A stretch of 64,000 nt of DNA from Catillopecten margaritatus gill symbiont (GCA_037956075.1 CP138327.1:744001-808000), one strand, 5' to 3'. Numbered from the stretch's first letter, positions 37,114 through 46,882 are shown. Numbers and translations: made by a program. Notes: generated by a model not told the origin, from the letters alone.

Positions 37114-39993
37114 TTATTTTCTATCACTAAATACATACTTTGGCTTAAACACATAAACCAATAACGGGATGATAGTCAATGCAATAACTACATCAATAAT
37201 CAACGCTTCGGAGATGAAGATAGCGAGCGCCCAAGTGTTCGCCAACTGAGTCATTAGTAATGGTATAAAACTACCCAGCAGCACTAAAATTGATGCAAAT
37301 ACAGCAGCACCTGTGGTTTCCAGTGTATTTTTGAGTGCGTCTGTCCATTTGCCACCTGTGGCATGCATTTCTTCTTTTAGACGCGATATCATATAAATAC
37401 CGTAATCCACACCTAATCCCATTGCGATTGATAAACTTACCAAGGTGGCAAAATGCAGATTGCCCGACCAGTTTTCAACACTGGTGAAATAAGCACCTAA
37501 GCCATATTGAGCAAATAAGGTAATCAACAATGTACCTGTCAAAATACTGGCAATCAATGGCGAACCAAATATCAAGGCAGTGATAATAAAGATAGCGAGC
37601 GCAGTAACGAGTGGCGACTTGATATATTCCACTTCTGCGACATCGTGGGTGGCTTCAGTAGCCCCTAAGAAACCGCCGACGGCTATTGTATCAGTGCCAC
37701 TGTCTTCGACTCGCACAGTTTTGCCACTTTCAGGCATTTTGATAATATCACCCGACTTATAACCCCAATTTACCAAATTAAAACCTGATTCGTTTTCGTG
37801 CTTCTTAAAAAATGCCTGAATGTCTTTCACGGTTTGATGCGTTTTGACAGGATCCATTGTGTTCACAAAGCCCATAATCACACCTTCATTCCAGTCTTTA
37901 TGCACGAAGGATTCTAAATCACCAGCGTTGGTATTAGCTTCTAACAAACCATTGAAACCTGTTACGATTTCGTTGGCATTTGGCACCCATTCTGGGTCTT
38001 CCTTGTCGCCATAGACATCCATATTTTTGGCAATAAATGCGTCATTCGGCACATGGAAATAACGCAAATCAGGCTCCTGCCCTTCTGGGGTCATCATTAG
38101 CATATTAACAATTTTCAAAAACTGAATGTAAGAACCTGTAAAGCCGATATTTGGGTGTGCACGCATCCAGTCTTCGGTTTTTTCAATCGCTGCCATTACT
38201 TCAGCATTATTGAAAGCACCTTGTGGAGCGTCCTCATCTTCGTCCCAACATTTCGTACCTTCTGGCATTGAGCCGTCATAAGTACAGGCTGGTAACATTG
38301 GGAAGTTTGCGATCTTACCCTTAATCGGAATATTGACCGAAATCACCCCTGGCATTACCTCACCAAGGCGACGCAAATCAATATTGGCATCTGAATCGTA
38401 TTTAAAGGCAGCACGGGAATAGTTAATTCCGACTTCTAAACCTGGCATTGGACTATCCTTCGTCGGTGTTAAAATCTTGGTTTGCATAGCACTCCATACA
38501 ATCAAAGCAACAATCATTGTAATCGGAATATATTTAAGTTTGGTGGTAATTACACTCACCAAAAAACCTGCCATATTGGTCTCAAATTTGGAACTTTGGC
38601 ACTCATATTTTTCTTTATCTTTTTGTAAATCTGCTGGGCAAAAAGTTGCCATTAGAATCGGTGCAATGGTCGTCGTCGTTAGTAAAATTGTGAGCATTCC
38701 AAACATCCCAAAATACGCATACGCCTTGTAAAAAGAAATGTCCACAAACGACAAAGTAAAGAAACCCACCATATCCGTTACAATTGCCAAAGTCGCAGGC
38801 ACAATTGTCGCAGCAATTGCCGCCTGTGCCGCTTCCATCGGCGCCAAACTCTTGTTGTGCAATTCACTCAAATAGCGTCTTACTACTTGCACAGCATGTC
38901 CTGTGCCAATCGCTAATAATAGCATCGGTGTCAGCACCATCATTGTGGTGAGTTTGTATTGAGTAAAACCCATTAAGCCCAAAGTGATAATAATGGTGGA
39001 AACCACACCAATCAATGGGAATACCGACCCACGCCAGCCTTTATTGAGTCGCCACAAGGCAGCCACCACAATCAAGAATGAAATTAAAAACAACCACCAT
39101 TTTTGCACCAAATCATACAACATAAATGCCAAAAAATAGGGCTCGCCTGCAATACGCACTTCCACCCTGTCGCCATGTTCTGCCTTAATTTCATCCACCA
39201 GTTTAATCACCGAAGATACCCATGGTAGATAATCGTTTTTCACACTGTCCGAATAATCACCAACGATAAAGAAACCTTTGGCACGACACTCATCATACCA
39301 ACCCTCTTTAGCAAATTCGCAACGAACACCGTCGGCTGTTTGCTTGAGCATCAACATCGGTGCCAACACAGGATTGGTTTCAATGCCTTTTTTCAAATGT
39401 GCTATTTGCTTTTTAGCCACCACCGCATCATCACTAATCCCCTCCACAGGTATCAAGCGTTCAAACTTCAAACCACCATCGCTCGAAGTCCCCATATATT
39501 TGATTTTCTGCGCTGCAATATCCATAAAGTTATTGCCTCGTGCATGTTTAAGTGCCACCATATCGTTATGTGCTTTTTGCACCATATTGATAAACCATGG
39601 CTGATATACATCTTTGCTGTCCTCCCAAGTACCTTTCGCATTTTCACAAATGGCTTGCGTCATTTTCACCGCATCCGATTCATTAATACGCAATCCAGTT
39701 TGTGGGTCAAAACGCACAATTTTGTCCGCATCAGCATAAGGATTATCCCCACCCACACACTGTTTCAACACAAAACCAACCACCATAATATTGCCAAACC
39801 CAAACTTCTGCTCGCCATACGCATTCGTTGCCACATAGCGATTAGATTCTGGCAATAAGGTATCGGGGTCGTTACGGATATCTAAGTCTTTAATAAAAAA
39901 AGCAGACAACAGGGTGAACACCCCCATAAATATCAGTAAAGCCTTGCGATTGCGTATCACAAAAGTAGCGTATTTTGTGGCAAAGTTATTCAT
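37114..39993 (-). CDS. RND-superfamily (MMPL-type) exporter
   Basis: A 959-residue inner-membrane pump with a duplicated layout: a membrane helix at residues about 15-32, a large periplasmic domain, a block of five to six helices (about 290-450), a second periplasmic domain, and a final helix block (about 780-950). It belongs to the predicted-exporter group that includes MMPL and HpnN-like proteins, driven by proton flow and often moving lipids. GTGHAVQVVRR and GLGVDYGIYMISR are the conserved helix-4-type motifs. The genes upstream on this strand encode an outer-membrane barrel and a LolA-like protein, pointing to transport of a hydrophobic substrate across the envelope. Confidence 0.88.
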   Translation of the reverse strand: MNNFATKYATFVIRNRKALLIFMGVFTLLSAFFIKDLDIRNDPDTLLPESNRYVATNAYGEQKFGFGNIMVVGFVLKQCVGGDNPYADADKIVRFDPQTGLRINESDAVKMTQAICENAKGTWEDSKDVYQPWFINMVQKAHNDMVALKHARGNNFMDIAAQKIKYMGTSSDGGLKFERLIPVEGISDDAVVAKKQIAHLKKGIETNPVLAPMLMLKQTADGVRCEFAKEGWYDECRAKGFFIVGDYSDSVKNDYLPWVSSVIKLVDEIKAEHGDRVEVRIAGEPYFLAFMLYDLVQKWWLFLISFLIVVAALWRLNKGWRGSVFPLIGVVSTIIITLGLMGFTQYKLTTMMVLTPMLLLAIGTGHAVQVVRRYLSELHNKSLAPMEAAQAAIAATIVPATLAIVTDMVGFFTLSFVDISFYKAYAYFGMFGMLTILLTTTTIAPILMATFCPADLQKDKEKYECQSSKFETNMAGFLVSVITTKLKYIPITMIVALIVWSAMQTKILTPTKDSPMPGLEVGINYSRAAFKYDSDANIDLRRLGEVMPGVISVNIPIKGKIANFPMLPACTYDGSMPEGTKCWDEDEDAPQGAFNNAEVMAAIEKTEDWMRAHPNIGFTGSYIQFLKIVNMLMMTPEGQEPDLRYFHVPNDAFIAKNMDVYGDKEDPEWVPNANEIVTGFNGLLEANTNAGDLESFVHKDWNEGVIMGFVNTMDPVKTHQTVKDIQAFFKKHENESGFNLVNWGYKSGDIIKMPESGKTVRVEDSGTDTIAVGGFLGATEATHDVAEVEYIKSPLVTALAIFIITALIFGSPLIASILTGTLLITLFAQYGLGAYFTSVENWSGNLHFATLVSLSIAMGLGVDYGIYMISRLKEEMHATGGKWTDALKNTLETTGAAVFASILVLLGSFIPLLMTQLANTWALAIFISEALIIDVVIALTIIPLLVYVFKPKYVFSDRK

Positions 39994-40047
39994 CGTATTT
40001 TCCTTTCTTATATCAGTTTATTATTATTTTCTTATTTTCTTTTCATG

Positions 40048-40079
40048 CAAAAAAAATCCCGCAAAATACGGGATTTTTG
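40048..40079. terminator. Hairpin terminator or attenuator
   Basis: The stem ATCCCG / CGGGAT with a CAAAATA loop, an A run on one side and TTTTT on the other. It lies between the 59-residue gene and the RND pump gene on the minus strand, so it could reduce read-through into the pump gene. Confidence 0.7.
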
Positions 40080-40102
40080 TCACTCTAAATATCGCAAAGC
40101 AC

Positions 40103-40282
40103 TTACTTTATACCATGCAACAAGGTAATCATATATCCCATACCAATAATTAAAATACCTGACATTACTTCAAGTCTAATTAACCAAAAATCAAAATGCG
40201 TCACTTCTTCTGAGGCAGCTTGTGCTTTTTCAGGGCTTGCACCTGCTTCAATTAAAGCATCATAAGTTTTTGATAACATCAT
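40103..40282 (-). CDS. Small coiled-coil/membrane protein, 59 residues
   Basis: An overlooked short frame from ATG 40282 (a second ATG follows at once) to TAA 40103. The product starts MMLSKTYDALIEAGASPEKA, a helix with the pattern seen in DUF1640-like coiled-coil proteins, and ends with one membrane helix (SGILIIGMGYMITLLHGIK). It sits between the barrel and pump genes with AAAGAAAGGG upstream. It may be an accessory subunit of the RND module; no function is known to me. Confidence 0.65.
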   Translation of the reverse strand: MMLSKTYDALIEAGASPEKAQAASEEVTHFDFWLIRLEVMSGILIIGMGYMITLLHGIK

Positions 40283-40326
40283 TGCCCTTTCTTTACCCCA
40301 AATAAACTAACTAAGTTGCATTATGC

Positions 40327-42843
40327 TTAGAAAGTATATTTAAGTCCAATTTGGATATTTGAGGTGTTTTTCAACTGCCCAAACTGGGTATTTTCATCAC
40401 CCCAGTATTTGTTATATTCAACCGTGGCAACCGTGTCATCATTGATAGAAAACTCAGCATCTAAACGATTCCACTTGCCACCATTCTCTTCAAACATAAA
40501 GATGTTATTCCATCTGTGTTCGCCCGATGCACCAAACGGCTTAGAGAAGAATAAAGAATAGAAATCTTTATTTTTCTCAGCCTGTTGAAAGCCATTAGAT
40601 AAATGCATAGTTGCATAATCTGTAGTATAGCCACTTGCATCATCCACATAATCTAGGTTTCTATCTTGAATGAACTGTGCAGACACCAGCATATTTTTCA
40701 GCACAGTAATATCTGCACCTAATACATATTTAAATCTATCTGCTTTTTTCATTTGCAAAGCACCAACCAAACCACCAATCGATAAACGAGATTTATTCAT
40801 CACTGGCGAGTAACCATCTTTGGTATAAAGTGCCTCACCACGAATTACTACAGAACCAAATGCTTTGGTTTCAATCGCCGTATCAAATGAGCCACCAATT
40901 TGTTTCACTCGTTTAACTTCTTGTGAGAATTGTAGAGTTGCCGCCTTTCCACCTGAGCCGCCATAAAGCCCATTATCGGTGCCAGTACCAGCAGTGTAAT
41001 ATGTATCGCTGCTATTTCCAGCAGCAACACCACCAGGTGCTGTTGCATTCGCAGTATCAACTACCTGCAAAGTTGTGGTGTTATATTGAACGCCTGCCAC
41101 TGGATTTGCGTTATAACCCGTTGTATTTTGCGTGCCATTCGCATTGTAAGTAGTTTTCACTTCGTGTACAGTTAATTCTTGCCCTACATTACCCCTCCAA
41201 GATAAATCAATAATTGGATTTTTGTCGTAGTTATATGACGCATTCACCGAGTAGTTCACTCCATCCCTTGAACCTTTAAATCTTGCAGCCACATCTACAT
41301 CGGTATCTTTCGGCATATTATAAACATACTGAGATTTTGCATTTACAAACGCATCAAAGGTTCTAAAAGTAGTGTTAGTCATATATTCAACAGCAGAATT
41401 TTTCTTACCATCACTAAAAGAGGAAAGGTTTGAATTGTATAACGGCTGAAAACCTGCATCTAACATAACAGCACCCGTTAAATCACCAGCATTAAGAAGG
41501 TCTGTACTAGTGCTAGCATCAAAATCAACAACATTACCTGTTGTATCCGTATGTTTTAAACCATATTTTGCAACAATAGCGGCTTTAGCTTCGGAGTTAG
41601 TCATTCCAGCGCCCATATAGCCACCAATCAAACCATTATAAGTATCCATAATGGCTTTTTTAAAACCAGGGGTAACAAACGCTAAACTATTATCAGTATT
41701 AGCATTCCAAGTTGCACCACCCGCATTAGCCAAATTATTGTTAAGCCCTCTCGCTCCAGTTATTCTCATTTTACTAAAACCAGCAACGGTAAAACCTTCC
41801 ATTGCCGCACCATTTAAGCCACCAAAGCCAGCACCACCAATTTTTTGGTTAAAAGCTAAAATACTGGCGGCATCAACCGCATTATATTTTCCATCAGCAC
41901 CTACTGCCACAGTATTTCCATTAATCGTAGTTGCAGAATTATTAAGATTAACCTCTATATCATCGTTAGTAGATGTAGCATCATCTCTTGTAAATGCCAT
42001 CGCAAAACGACTAGCCACTGAGCCTAAATCAGGCACAATATTTAAGAAACCATTGCGTGCACCTGTAATCGTATCAGGGCCTTTCATCATAAAAGCATGT
42101 CCAGAGTCAGTACCATTGTTTAATGTGTTATCTATCACTGGATCTTGCTGGAGAGTACCCAAATTAATTCCGTTCATCCTAACACTAGTGTCAATATTAC
42201 GATTTAAACCAGCAAAAATATTTTCTTTTGGTTGAGAAATCACGATTTGAATATTACTACCATCCTCTAAGTCTTTTTCAGCATTCAGCATCCAAGTAGT
42301 AATACGGGAATCTTCCATCTGGTTTTGTGCCATTTCTGAGTAATCTGTTGGATTAATTAAATCTAACAATTTCGCACCATCTGCCGTCCCCCAAACCACT
42401 TGTTGCTTGCCCGCACGAATAGCCCAATCACCTGCTTCGGTATCAATATATGCCTCGCGTAATGGATCTCGTTGTGTGTAAGCCTCAACGGAATCATAAG
42501 TTTTAATGGCTTTGCCGTCAAATACACCTTGGACTTCCACATGAAAAGTCGAATCTTTAACATCGCCATCAAAGAATACCTGCGCTTTAGCTTCTGATTT
42601 AAACACATCTGAACTATGTGATGGCGTAGCATCATTTGTCACTAAACCATAACGAGGGTTAGAGCCATTACCGCCAGTAGCATCAACCGCCGAATCACCA
42701 AAATTACCAATCGTAGAACCCGAATTAGTAAAGCCAGCCGCCTCGTAAGTCATCTTACCTGTAACTTCCGTCTCTGCTGATGCCAGCGAACTGGCGAGTA
42801 GTGCCGAGATTGCAACGGCTAATAGTTTGTTAGTTTGTTTCAT
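40327..42843 (-). CDS. DUF1302-family outer-membrane beta-barrel
   Basis: An 838-residue protein with a clear signal peptide (to about residue 23, LASSLASAE) and a C-terminus ending in phenylalanine (IQIGLKYTF), the outer-membrane barrel signature. The segment WAIRAGKQQVVWGTADGAKL followed by LDLINPTDYSEMAQ is characteristic of DUF1302. Long Asn/Gly/Ala/Thr-rich stretches (about residues 280-470, 580-640) look like surface loops or insertions and exceed the usual family length. Encoded between a LolA-like protein and the pump, it is a likely outer-membrane exit or receptor. Confidence 0.85.
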   Translation of the reverse strand: MKQTNKLLAVAISALLASSLASAETEVTGKMTYEAAGFTNSGSTIGNFGDSAVDATGGNGSNPRYGLVTNDATPSHSSDVFKSEAKAQVFFDGDVKDSTFHVEVQGVFDGKAIKTYDSVEAYTQRDPLREAYIDTEAGDWAIRAGKQQVVWGTADGAKLLDLINPTDYSEMAQNQMEDSRITTWMLNAEKDLEDGSNIQIVISQPKENIFAGLNRNIDTSVRMNGINLGTLQQDPVIDNTLNNGTDSGHAFMMKGPDTITGARNGFLNIVPDLGSVASRFAMAFTRDDATSTNDDIEVNLNNSATTINGNTVAVGADGKYNAVDAASILAFNQKIGGAGFGGLNGAAMEGFTVAGFSKMRITGARGLNNNLANAGGATWNANTDNSLAFVTPGFKKAIMDTYNGLIGGYMGAGMTNSEAKAAIVAKYGLKHTDTTGNVVDFDASTSTDLLNAGDLTGAVMLDAGFQPLYNSNLSSFSDGKKNSAVEYMTNTTFRTFDAFVNAKSQYVYNMPKDTDVDVAARFKGSRDGVNYSVNASYNYDKNPIIDLSWRGNVGQELTVHEVKTTYNANGTQNTTGYNANPVAGVQYNTTTLQVVDTANATAPGGVAAGNSSDTYYTAGTGTDNGLYGGSGGKAATLQFSQEVKRVKQIGGSFDTAIETKAFGSVVIRGEALYTKDGYSPVMNKSRLSIGGLVGALQMKKADRFKYVLGADITVLKNMLVSAQFIQDRNLDYVDDASGYTTDYATMHLSNGFQQAEKNKDFYSLFFSKPFGASGEHRWNNIFMFEENGGKWNRLDAEFSINDDTVATVEYNKYWGDENTQFGQLKNTSNIQIGLKYTF

Positions 42844-42856
42844 TTTTTCTCCTCAA

Positions 42857-43795
42857 TTATTTAATCTTTCTTGGTATTTTTCTAAGGGTCTTAGTTGACC
42901 ATAGATTTTTTGCTTTATATTTGTGATTGACCTTAGTAACATTCGATGGAATGAATGCCATAGTTTCGTGACCTGTGGCATGTGTAGTGCCATACCAATA
43001 ACCCCAGTAATTCGCACGAGCATCGTCTAAATTGGCTGAAACCCAACTTCTGTCAATGATTTTGATTTTGTTACCCTCTTTGAAATATTCGGTGCGGTAG
43101 TCAACAAAAGTTTTGCTGTCGATGTAACTAACACGATTGTCATACCACCAGTTAGCATCTTTTGTGGTTGATTTGAGTTTGTAAACTGCTTTGCCGTCAA
43201 CAGAGCAATCAGCTTTGATGTTGGCTTTTTGCGTGTATTTGTTGCGTTTAACATTTTGCATCACACTCAAACAGCCCGACATTGTTGTTTTACCAAGCAG
43301 CTCATGAGTTTCGTGCTTGGGTTTACGCAAAGTTACATCGCCAAAGGTAAAATCTGAACCACCCCAAGCGTCATCTCGTGCTGGCTGTGCAAAACGACGC
43401 ACTTTGCGAATAGAAGGGATAAAAATTTCATACGATTGCGATTTACTCTGATCCTTAAAATCGGTAATCAACATACCTGTACCTTTCAACTTGCCCGAAC
43501 GGAAAATTGCCAAGTCTTGCGCATTGACATTCGATTTTTTCGGTGCATTATTCAAATAACGCTCCAAAGTCAATGTTAATGGATTTGAGCCTTTTGGCCT
43601 AAGAATCAAAGCGGTAATATCCTTACCTTTTTTAGTAATCGCATAGTTTTTAAAACTATAAAAATGATTGACAAAATAATTCTGATTCGCTACTTCATTT
43701 GCTGATACATCTCCTGACGGATACGCCAAGTCTTTTGTCACTGTCGCCTGTGCAACGCCTGTTGCAAGGACTATTGATAAAGCAATATGCTTCAT
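42857..43795 (-). CDS. LolA-like outer-membrane lipoprotein-sorting family protein
   Basis: A 312-residue periplasmic protein with a signal peptide (residues 1-17, ending GVAQA). The core has the PF17131-type pattern of LolA-like proteins: LKGTGMLITDFKDQSKS, IPSIRKVRRFAQPARDDAWG, then GSDFTFGDV. Such proteins share the half-barrel fold that shields acyl chains. It lies 13 bases upstream of the DUF1302 barrel gene and is first in the operon that ends with the RND pump. It is probably a hydrophobic-ligand carrier rather than true LolA. Confidence 0.82.
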   Translation of the reverse strand: MKHIALSIVLATGVAQATVTKDLAYPSGDVSANEVANQNYFVNHFYSFKNYAITKKGKDITALILRPKGSNPLTLTLERYLNNAPKKSNVNAQDLAIFRSGKLKGTGMLITDFKDQSKSQSYEIFIPSIRKVRRFAQPARDDAWGGSDFTFGDVTLRKPKHETHELLGKTTMSGCLSVMQNVKRNKYTQKANIKADCSVDGKAVYKLKSTTKDANWWYDNRVSYIDSKTFVDYRTEYFKEGNKIKIIDRSWVSANLDDARANYWGYWYGTTHATGHETMAFIPSNVTKVNHKYKAKNLWSTKTLRKIPRKIK

Positions 43796-43914
43796 AATTC
43801 CCTCCTTAAAAAATTAATAACTATCCATTAATACCTTGTTTTTCAAAGAAAGCAATTTTATCAGTATATGGTAATATCCTAATGCAAGGGTCTCACCCTA
43901 GGTATCATAGTCAA

Positions 43915-44685
43915 ATGGAATTTAATAAAATTTTATCCCCATTAATTAAACTAACCATCGAAGTTGGCGATGAGATTTTACTGCATTATAAAACGGACTT
44001 AAAAGTTGAATCAAAAGCAGATGAAACACCGTTAACAATTGCCGATAAAAATGCACACCAGTCCATTGTAAACGCCTTGTCCAAACTCACGCCAAACACG
44101 CCTATTTTATCGGAAGAGTCGGATGTGATTGGATTTGATGAGCGTTCAAAATGGGATGAGTATTGGCTGATTGACCCATTGGATGGCACACGAGATTTCT
44201 TGGAGCAAACGGGGGAATTTTGTATTTGCATTGCTTATATTAAAAATCATTCGGCAATTTTTGGGCTGGTTTATGCGCCGATTACTGGGGTGCATTATTA
44301 TGGGTTTAATGGAAAGTCTTACAAATATCAAAATGGTGCCCATAAGCAGATTAATACTTGTATTGCCAAACAGCCATTACGCGTGATAACAGGGCATCAT
44401 TCAGCACATAACCCGACATTAAAAACGCATCTTGCAGCATTGAGTGATATGAGTGATATTCAAATTAGTCATTTAGGCAGTGCGTTAAAATTTTGTGAAA
44501 TTGCACAGGGACATTACGATTATTACCCCAGATTTGGACCTTGTTCTGAGTGGGATACGGCAGCAGGTGGGTGTATTTTGCAAAATGCAGGTGGCTCTGT
44601 GGTTGACGAAAATGGCAAGCCCCTTAGATACAACACACAAGATAGCTTGCTGTCGCCGACTTTTTTTGCATCAGGTAAATCTTAA
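43915..44685 (+). CDS. cysQ: CysQ, 3'(2'),5'-bisphosphate nucleotidase
   Basis: A 256-residue magnesium-dependent phosphatase of the inositol-monophosphatase fold that removes phosphate from PAP, a by-product of sulfate assimilation. Motifs are ESKADETPLTIADKNAH, PILSEES, the metal site LIDPLDGTRDFLEQTGEF and CSEWDTAAGGCIL. ATG 43915 begins MEFNKILSPL; an 11-residue extension into the repeat-like upstream region is rejected. Its end overlaps nadC by 15 bases on the opposite strand. Confidence 0.93.
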   Translation: MEFNKILSPLIKLTIEVGDEILLHYKTDLKVESKADETPLTIADKNAHQSIVNALSKLTPNTPILSEESDVIGFDERSKWDEYWLIDPLDGTRDFLEQTGEFCICIAYIKNHSAIFGLVYAPITGVHYYGFNGKSYKYQNGAHKQINTCIAKQPLRVITGHHSAHNPTLKTHLAALSDMSDIQISHLGSALKFCEIAQGHYDYYPRFGPCSEWDTAAGGCILQNAGGSVVDENGKPLRYNTQDSLLSPTFFASGKS

Positions 44686-45489
44686 TGATAAATCGATTGC
44701 TCGGATATTTTTGGTAATACTGCCAGTGGAAATGTAATTGATGCCTGTTTCTGCCACAGCAATAATCGTGTTTTCATCAATATTACCTGATGCTTCCAAC
44801 GGTAGGATGTTGCTTGCTAATTTCACGGCTTGAATCAAATCAGCGATTGAAAAGTTATCACACAAGATACGAGTGATACTCGATAAATTCAGTGCTTCGC
44901 TCAATTGAGTTAAATTTTCTACCTCAACAATCAAAGGCAAATCTGCATATTTGGCACTGGCTGATTGCACGGCTTTGGTAATTGAGCCTGCGGCAATAAT
45001 GTGATTTTCTTTCAACATTACCGCATCATATAAACCGATACGATGATTAACACCACCCCCACACTTGACTGCGTATTTTTGCGCTAACCTAAGGGCAGGA
45101 ATGGTTTTGCGTGTGTCTAATAATTGCGTATTGGTGTGGGCAATTTTATCGACCAAAGTTTTGGTTTGCGTGGCAACAGCGCTGAGCATTTGTAGGAAAT
45201 TCAACGCTACCCTTTCGGCGCTAATAATGCCGTTCGCTGAACCCGATAAAGTGCATAAAATTTGCCCCGCTTGAATGGTCTCGCCGTCCTGAAAATGCCA
45301 TTTTATTTGACTGCGCTTATCCAAAGATAAAAAAGCCACTTGTGCATATTCCACTCCACAAATAACCGCCCTTTCTCTAGCAATAATTTGCGCCGAGACG
45401 ATTTTATCCTCCAACAAACTGGCAGACACATCCCCCGTACCAATGTCCTCACGCAATGCAATCGCAACAATGTCGTGGACTTCATTCAT
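44671..45489 (-). CDS. nadC: NadC, nicotinate-nucleotide pyrophosphorylase (quinolinate PRTase)
   Basis: A 272-residue enzyme that converts quinolinate and PRPP to nicotinate mononucleotide in NAD synthesis. It shows REDIGTGDVSASLL near the N-terminus, SAERVALNFLQMLSAVATQT, the DTRKTIPALRLAQKYAVKCG region read in two parts, and ASGNIDENTI with YISTGSITKN at the end. ATG 45489 is chosen; the longer frame reads backward into lpxB coding sequence. The first eight bases overlap the lpxB stop, so translation is likely coupled. Confidence 0.94.
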   Translation of the reverse strand: MNEVHDIVAIALREDIGTGDVSASLLEDKIVSAQIIARERAVICGVEYAQVAFLSLDKRSQIKWHFQDGETIQAGQILCTLSGSANGIISAERVALNFLQMLSAVATQTKTLVDKIAHTNTQLLDTRKTIPALRLAQKYAVKCGGGVNHRIGLYDAVMLKENHIIAAGSITKAVQSASAKYADLPLIVEVENLTQLSEALNLSSITRILCDNFSIADLIQAVKLASNILPLEASGNIDENTIIAVAETGINYISTGSITKNIRAIDLSLRFT

Positions 45490-46567
45490 TGACAAACTCA
45501 CTGATAATGCGTGCCGATTCCACACTGGCATTTAGGTTTAATTGCTGATGAATTTTTTTAAATTCTTGCGTCAATGCCTCGGTATCGCCATGCAAAACAT
45601 CCATTGCATATTTGGCAATATTCGCCCCATTCGCCTCCCCTTGAATTAACTCTGGCACCAGTGATTTTTTGGCAATAATATTGGGCAAACTGACCTTGTC
45701 AATCTTAACCAATCGAGAGGCAATAAAATAACTAAACGCCGATAATTTATACACCACCACCATCGGCACCCCCAACAACGCCAACTCCAAAGCCGCCGTA
45801 CCACTTGCCACCAACACCAAATCCGCCTGTGGCATCCGCTGATGTGCCTCCCCCGTAGAAACACTCACCCCTGCTTTTTCCGCCAAAGGCTTTGCCCATT
45901 CAAACAATTCATCATTTGCTAATGCCAAATGAAAAGTTAATTGTAAATCTTGCTCTGCCATTATCGCCACCGCTGCCAACATTTCAGGCAACAACCGAGT
46001 TACTTCACTGACGCGTGAGCCAGGCATTAATAAAATATTTTTAGTGGGTTGATAATTGACTCTCGGCTGCAATGTTTCAGCCAATGGATGCCCAACAAAC
46101 ACGGCTCGTTGTTGATATTGTTGATAAAAATCCACCTCAAAAGGAAACAAACACAACACTAAATCAGTAGATTTTTTGATTTTTTTAACCCGACTCTGCC
46201 GCCACGCCCACACCGATGGCGAGATAAAATGCACAGTTTTAACGCCCTGTCGCTTGAGTTTTTTCTCAATCACAAAATTAAAATCAGGGCCATCCACCCC
46301 AATAAAAACATCGGGCTTGTCCTTGGTAAAATATTGAATAATGACTTGCCTAAGTCGCAGTAACGCAGGTAATTTTTTCAGCACTTCACTGAACCCCATC
46401 ACATTCACCCGCTTTTGATCCCACAACTGCTCGCATCCAGCGTCAATCATCTTATCACCCGCCAATCCTTGGATTTGAACATCAGGATTTTGCGCTTTCA
46501 ATGCCGCCACCAATTTAGCGCCAATCACATCGCCCGAAGTTTCAGCGGCACTGATGGCAATTTTCAT
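45482..46567 (-). CDS. lpxB: LpxB, lipid-A-disaccharide synthase
   Basis: A 361-residue peripheral membrane glycosyltransferase (family GT19) that joins UDP-diacylglucosamine and lipid X in lipid A synthesis. It shows the start ISAAETSGDVIGAKLVAAL, GVDGPDFNF, the HFISPSVWAWRQSR motif, VGHPLAE, LLMPGSRVSEV and ASGTAALELAL. Length is slightly under E. coli LpxB (382). It is flanked by yhbY (one-base overlap) and nadC rather than by lpxA and rnhB. Confidence 0.95.
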   Translation of the reverse strand: MKIAISAAETSGDVIGAKLVAALKAQNPDVQIQGLAGDKMIDAGCEQLWDQKRVNVMGFSEVLKKLPALLRLRQVIIQYFTKDKPDVFIGVDGPDFNFVIEKKLKRQGVKTVHFISPSVWAWRQSRVKKIKKSTDLVLCLFPFEVDFYQQYQQRAVFVGHPLAETLQPRVNYQPTKNILLMPGSRVSEVTRLLPEMLAAVAIMAEQDLQLTFHLALANDELFEWAKPLAEKAGVSVSTGEAHQRMPQADLVLVASGTAALELALLGVPMVVVYKLSAFSYFIASRLVKIDKVSLPNIIAKKSLVPELIQGEANGANIAKYAMDVLHGDTEALTQEFKKIHQQLNLNASVESARIISEFVNE

Positions 46568-46869
46568 TACTTGCGTGGCAAGATAATTTCAGGTTCTTCG
46601 TCAAACGCACGATAGATCACCATCACCGCACCAATCACTTGTATCAAATGCGCCTTAGTCACACTAATAATCTCATCAATCATCCGCTGCCTATCCTCTC
46701 TATCATCCGCACGGATTTTAATCTTCAACAACTCGTGCTTAGTCATACTAATGTCCAATTCCGTCAACACCGACTCACTCAAACCATGTTGTCCAATCAT
46801 AACAACGGGTTTAAGACTGTGCCCACGAGAACGAAGGAATTTTTTTTGATTGTTGGTTAGTTTTTTCAT
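46567..46869 (-). CDS. yhbY: YhbY, CRM-domain ribosome-associated protein
   Basis: A 100-residue RNA-binding protein of the CRM family, associated with pre-50S ribosomes. The fold's signature is the GxxG loop in PVVMIGQHGLSESVLTEL (about residues 22-39), with KKLTNNQKKFLRSRGHSLKP before it and VIGAVMVIYRAFDEEP after. It overlaps lpxB by one base. The canonical neighbour rlmE (ftsJ) is not here; an AT-rich accessory stretch begins just upstream. Confidence 0.93.
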   Translation of the reverse strand: MKKLTNNQKKFLRSRGHSLKPVVMIGQHGLSESVLTELDISMTKHELLKIKIRADDREDRQRMIDEIISVTKAHLIQVIGAVMVIYRAFDEEPEIILPRK

Positions 46870-46882
46870 TATTTTATTGTTT

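Noticed and set aside
39340-39858. 172-codon plus-strand frame inside the RND gene
   Set aside because: Shadow frame; His/Ile/Phe-rich product without motif, opposite an unambiguous RND exporter.
41651-42235. 194-codon plus-strand frame inside the DUF1302 barrel gene
   Set aside because: Opposite-strand shadow of a repetitive, low-complexity coding region; the minus-strand gene has signal peptide, domain and C-terminal Phe.
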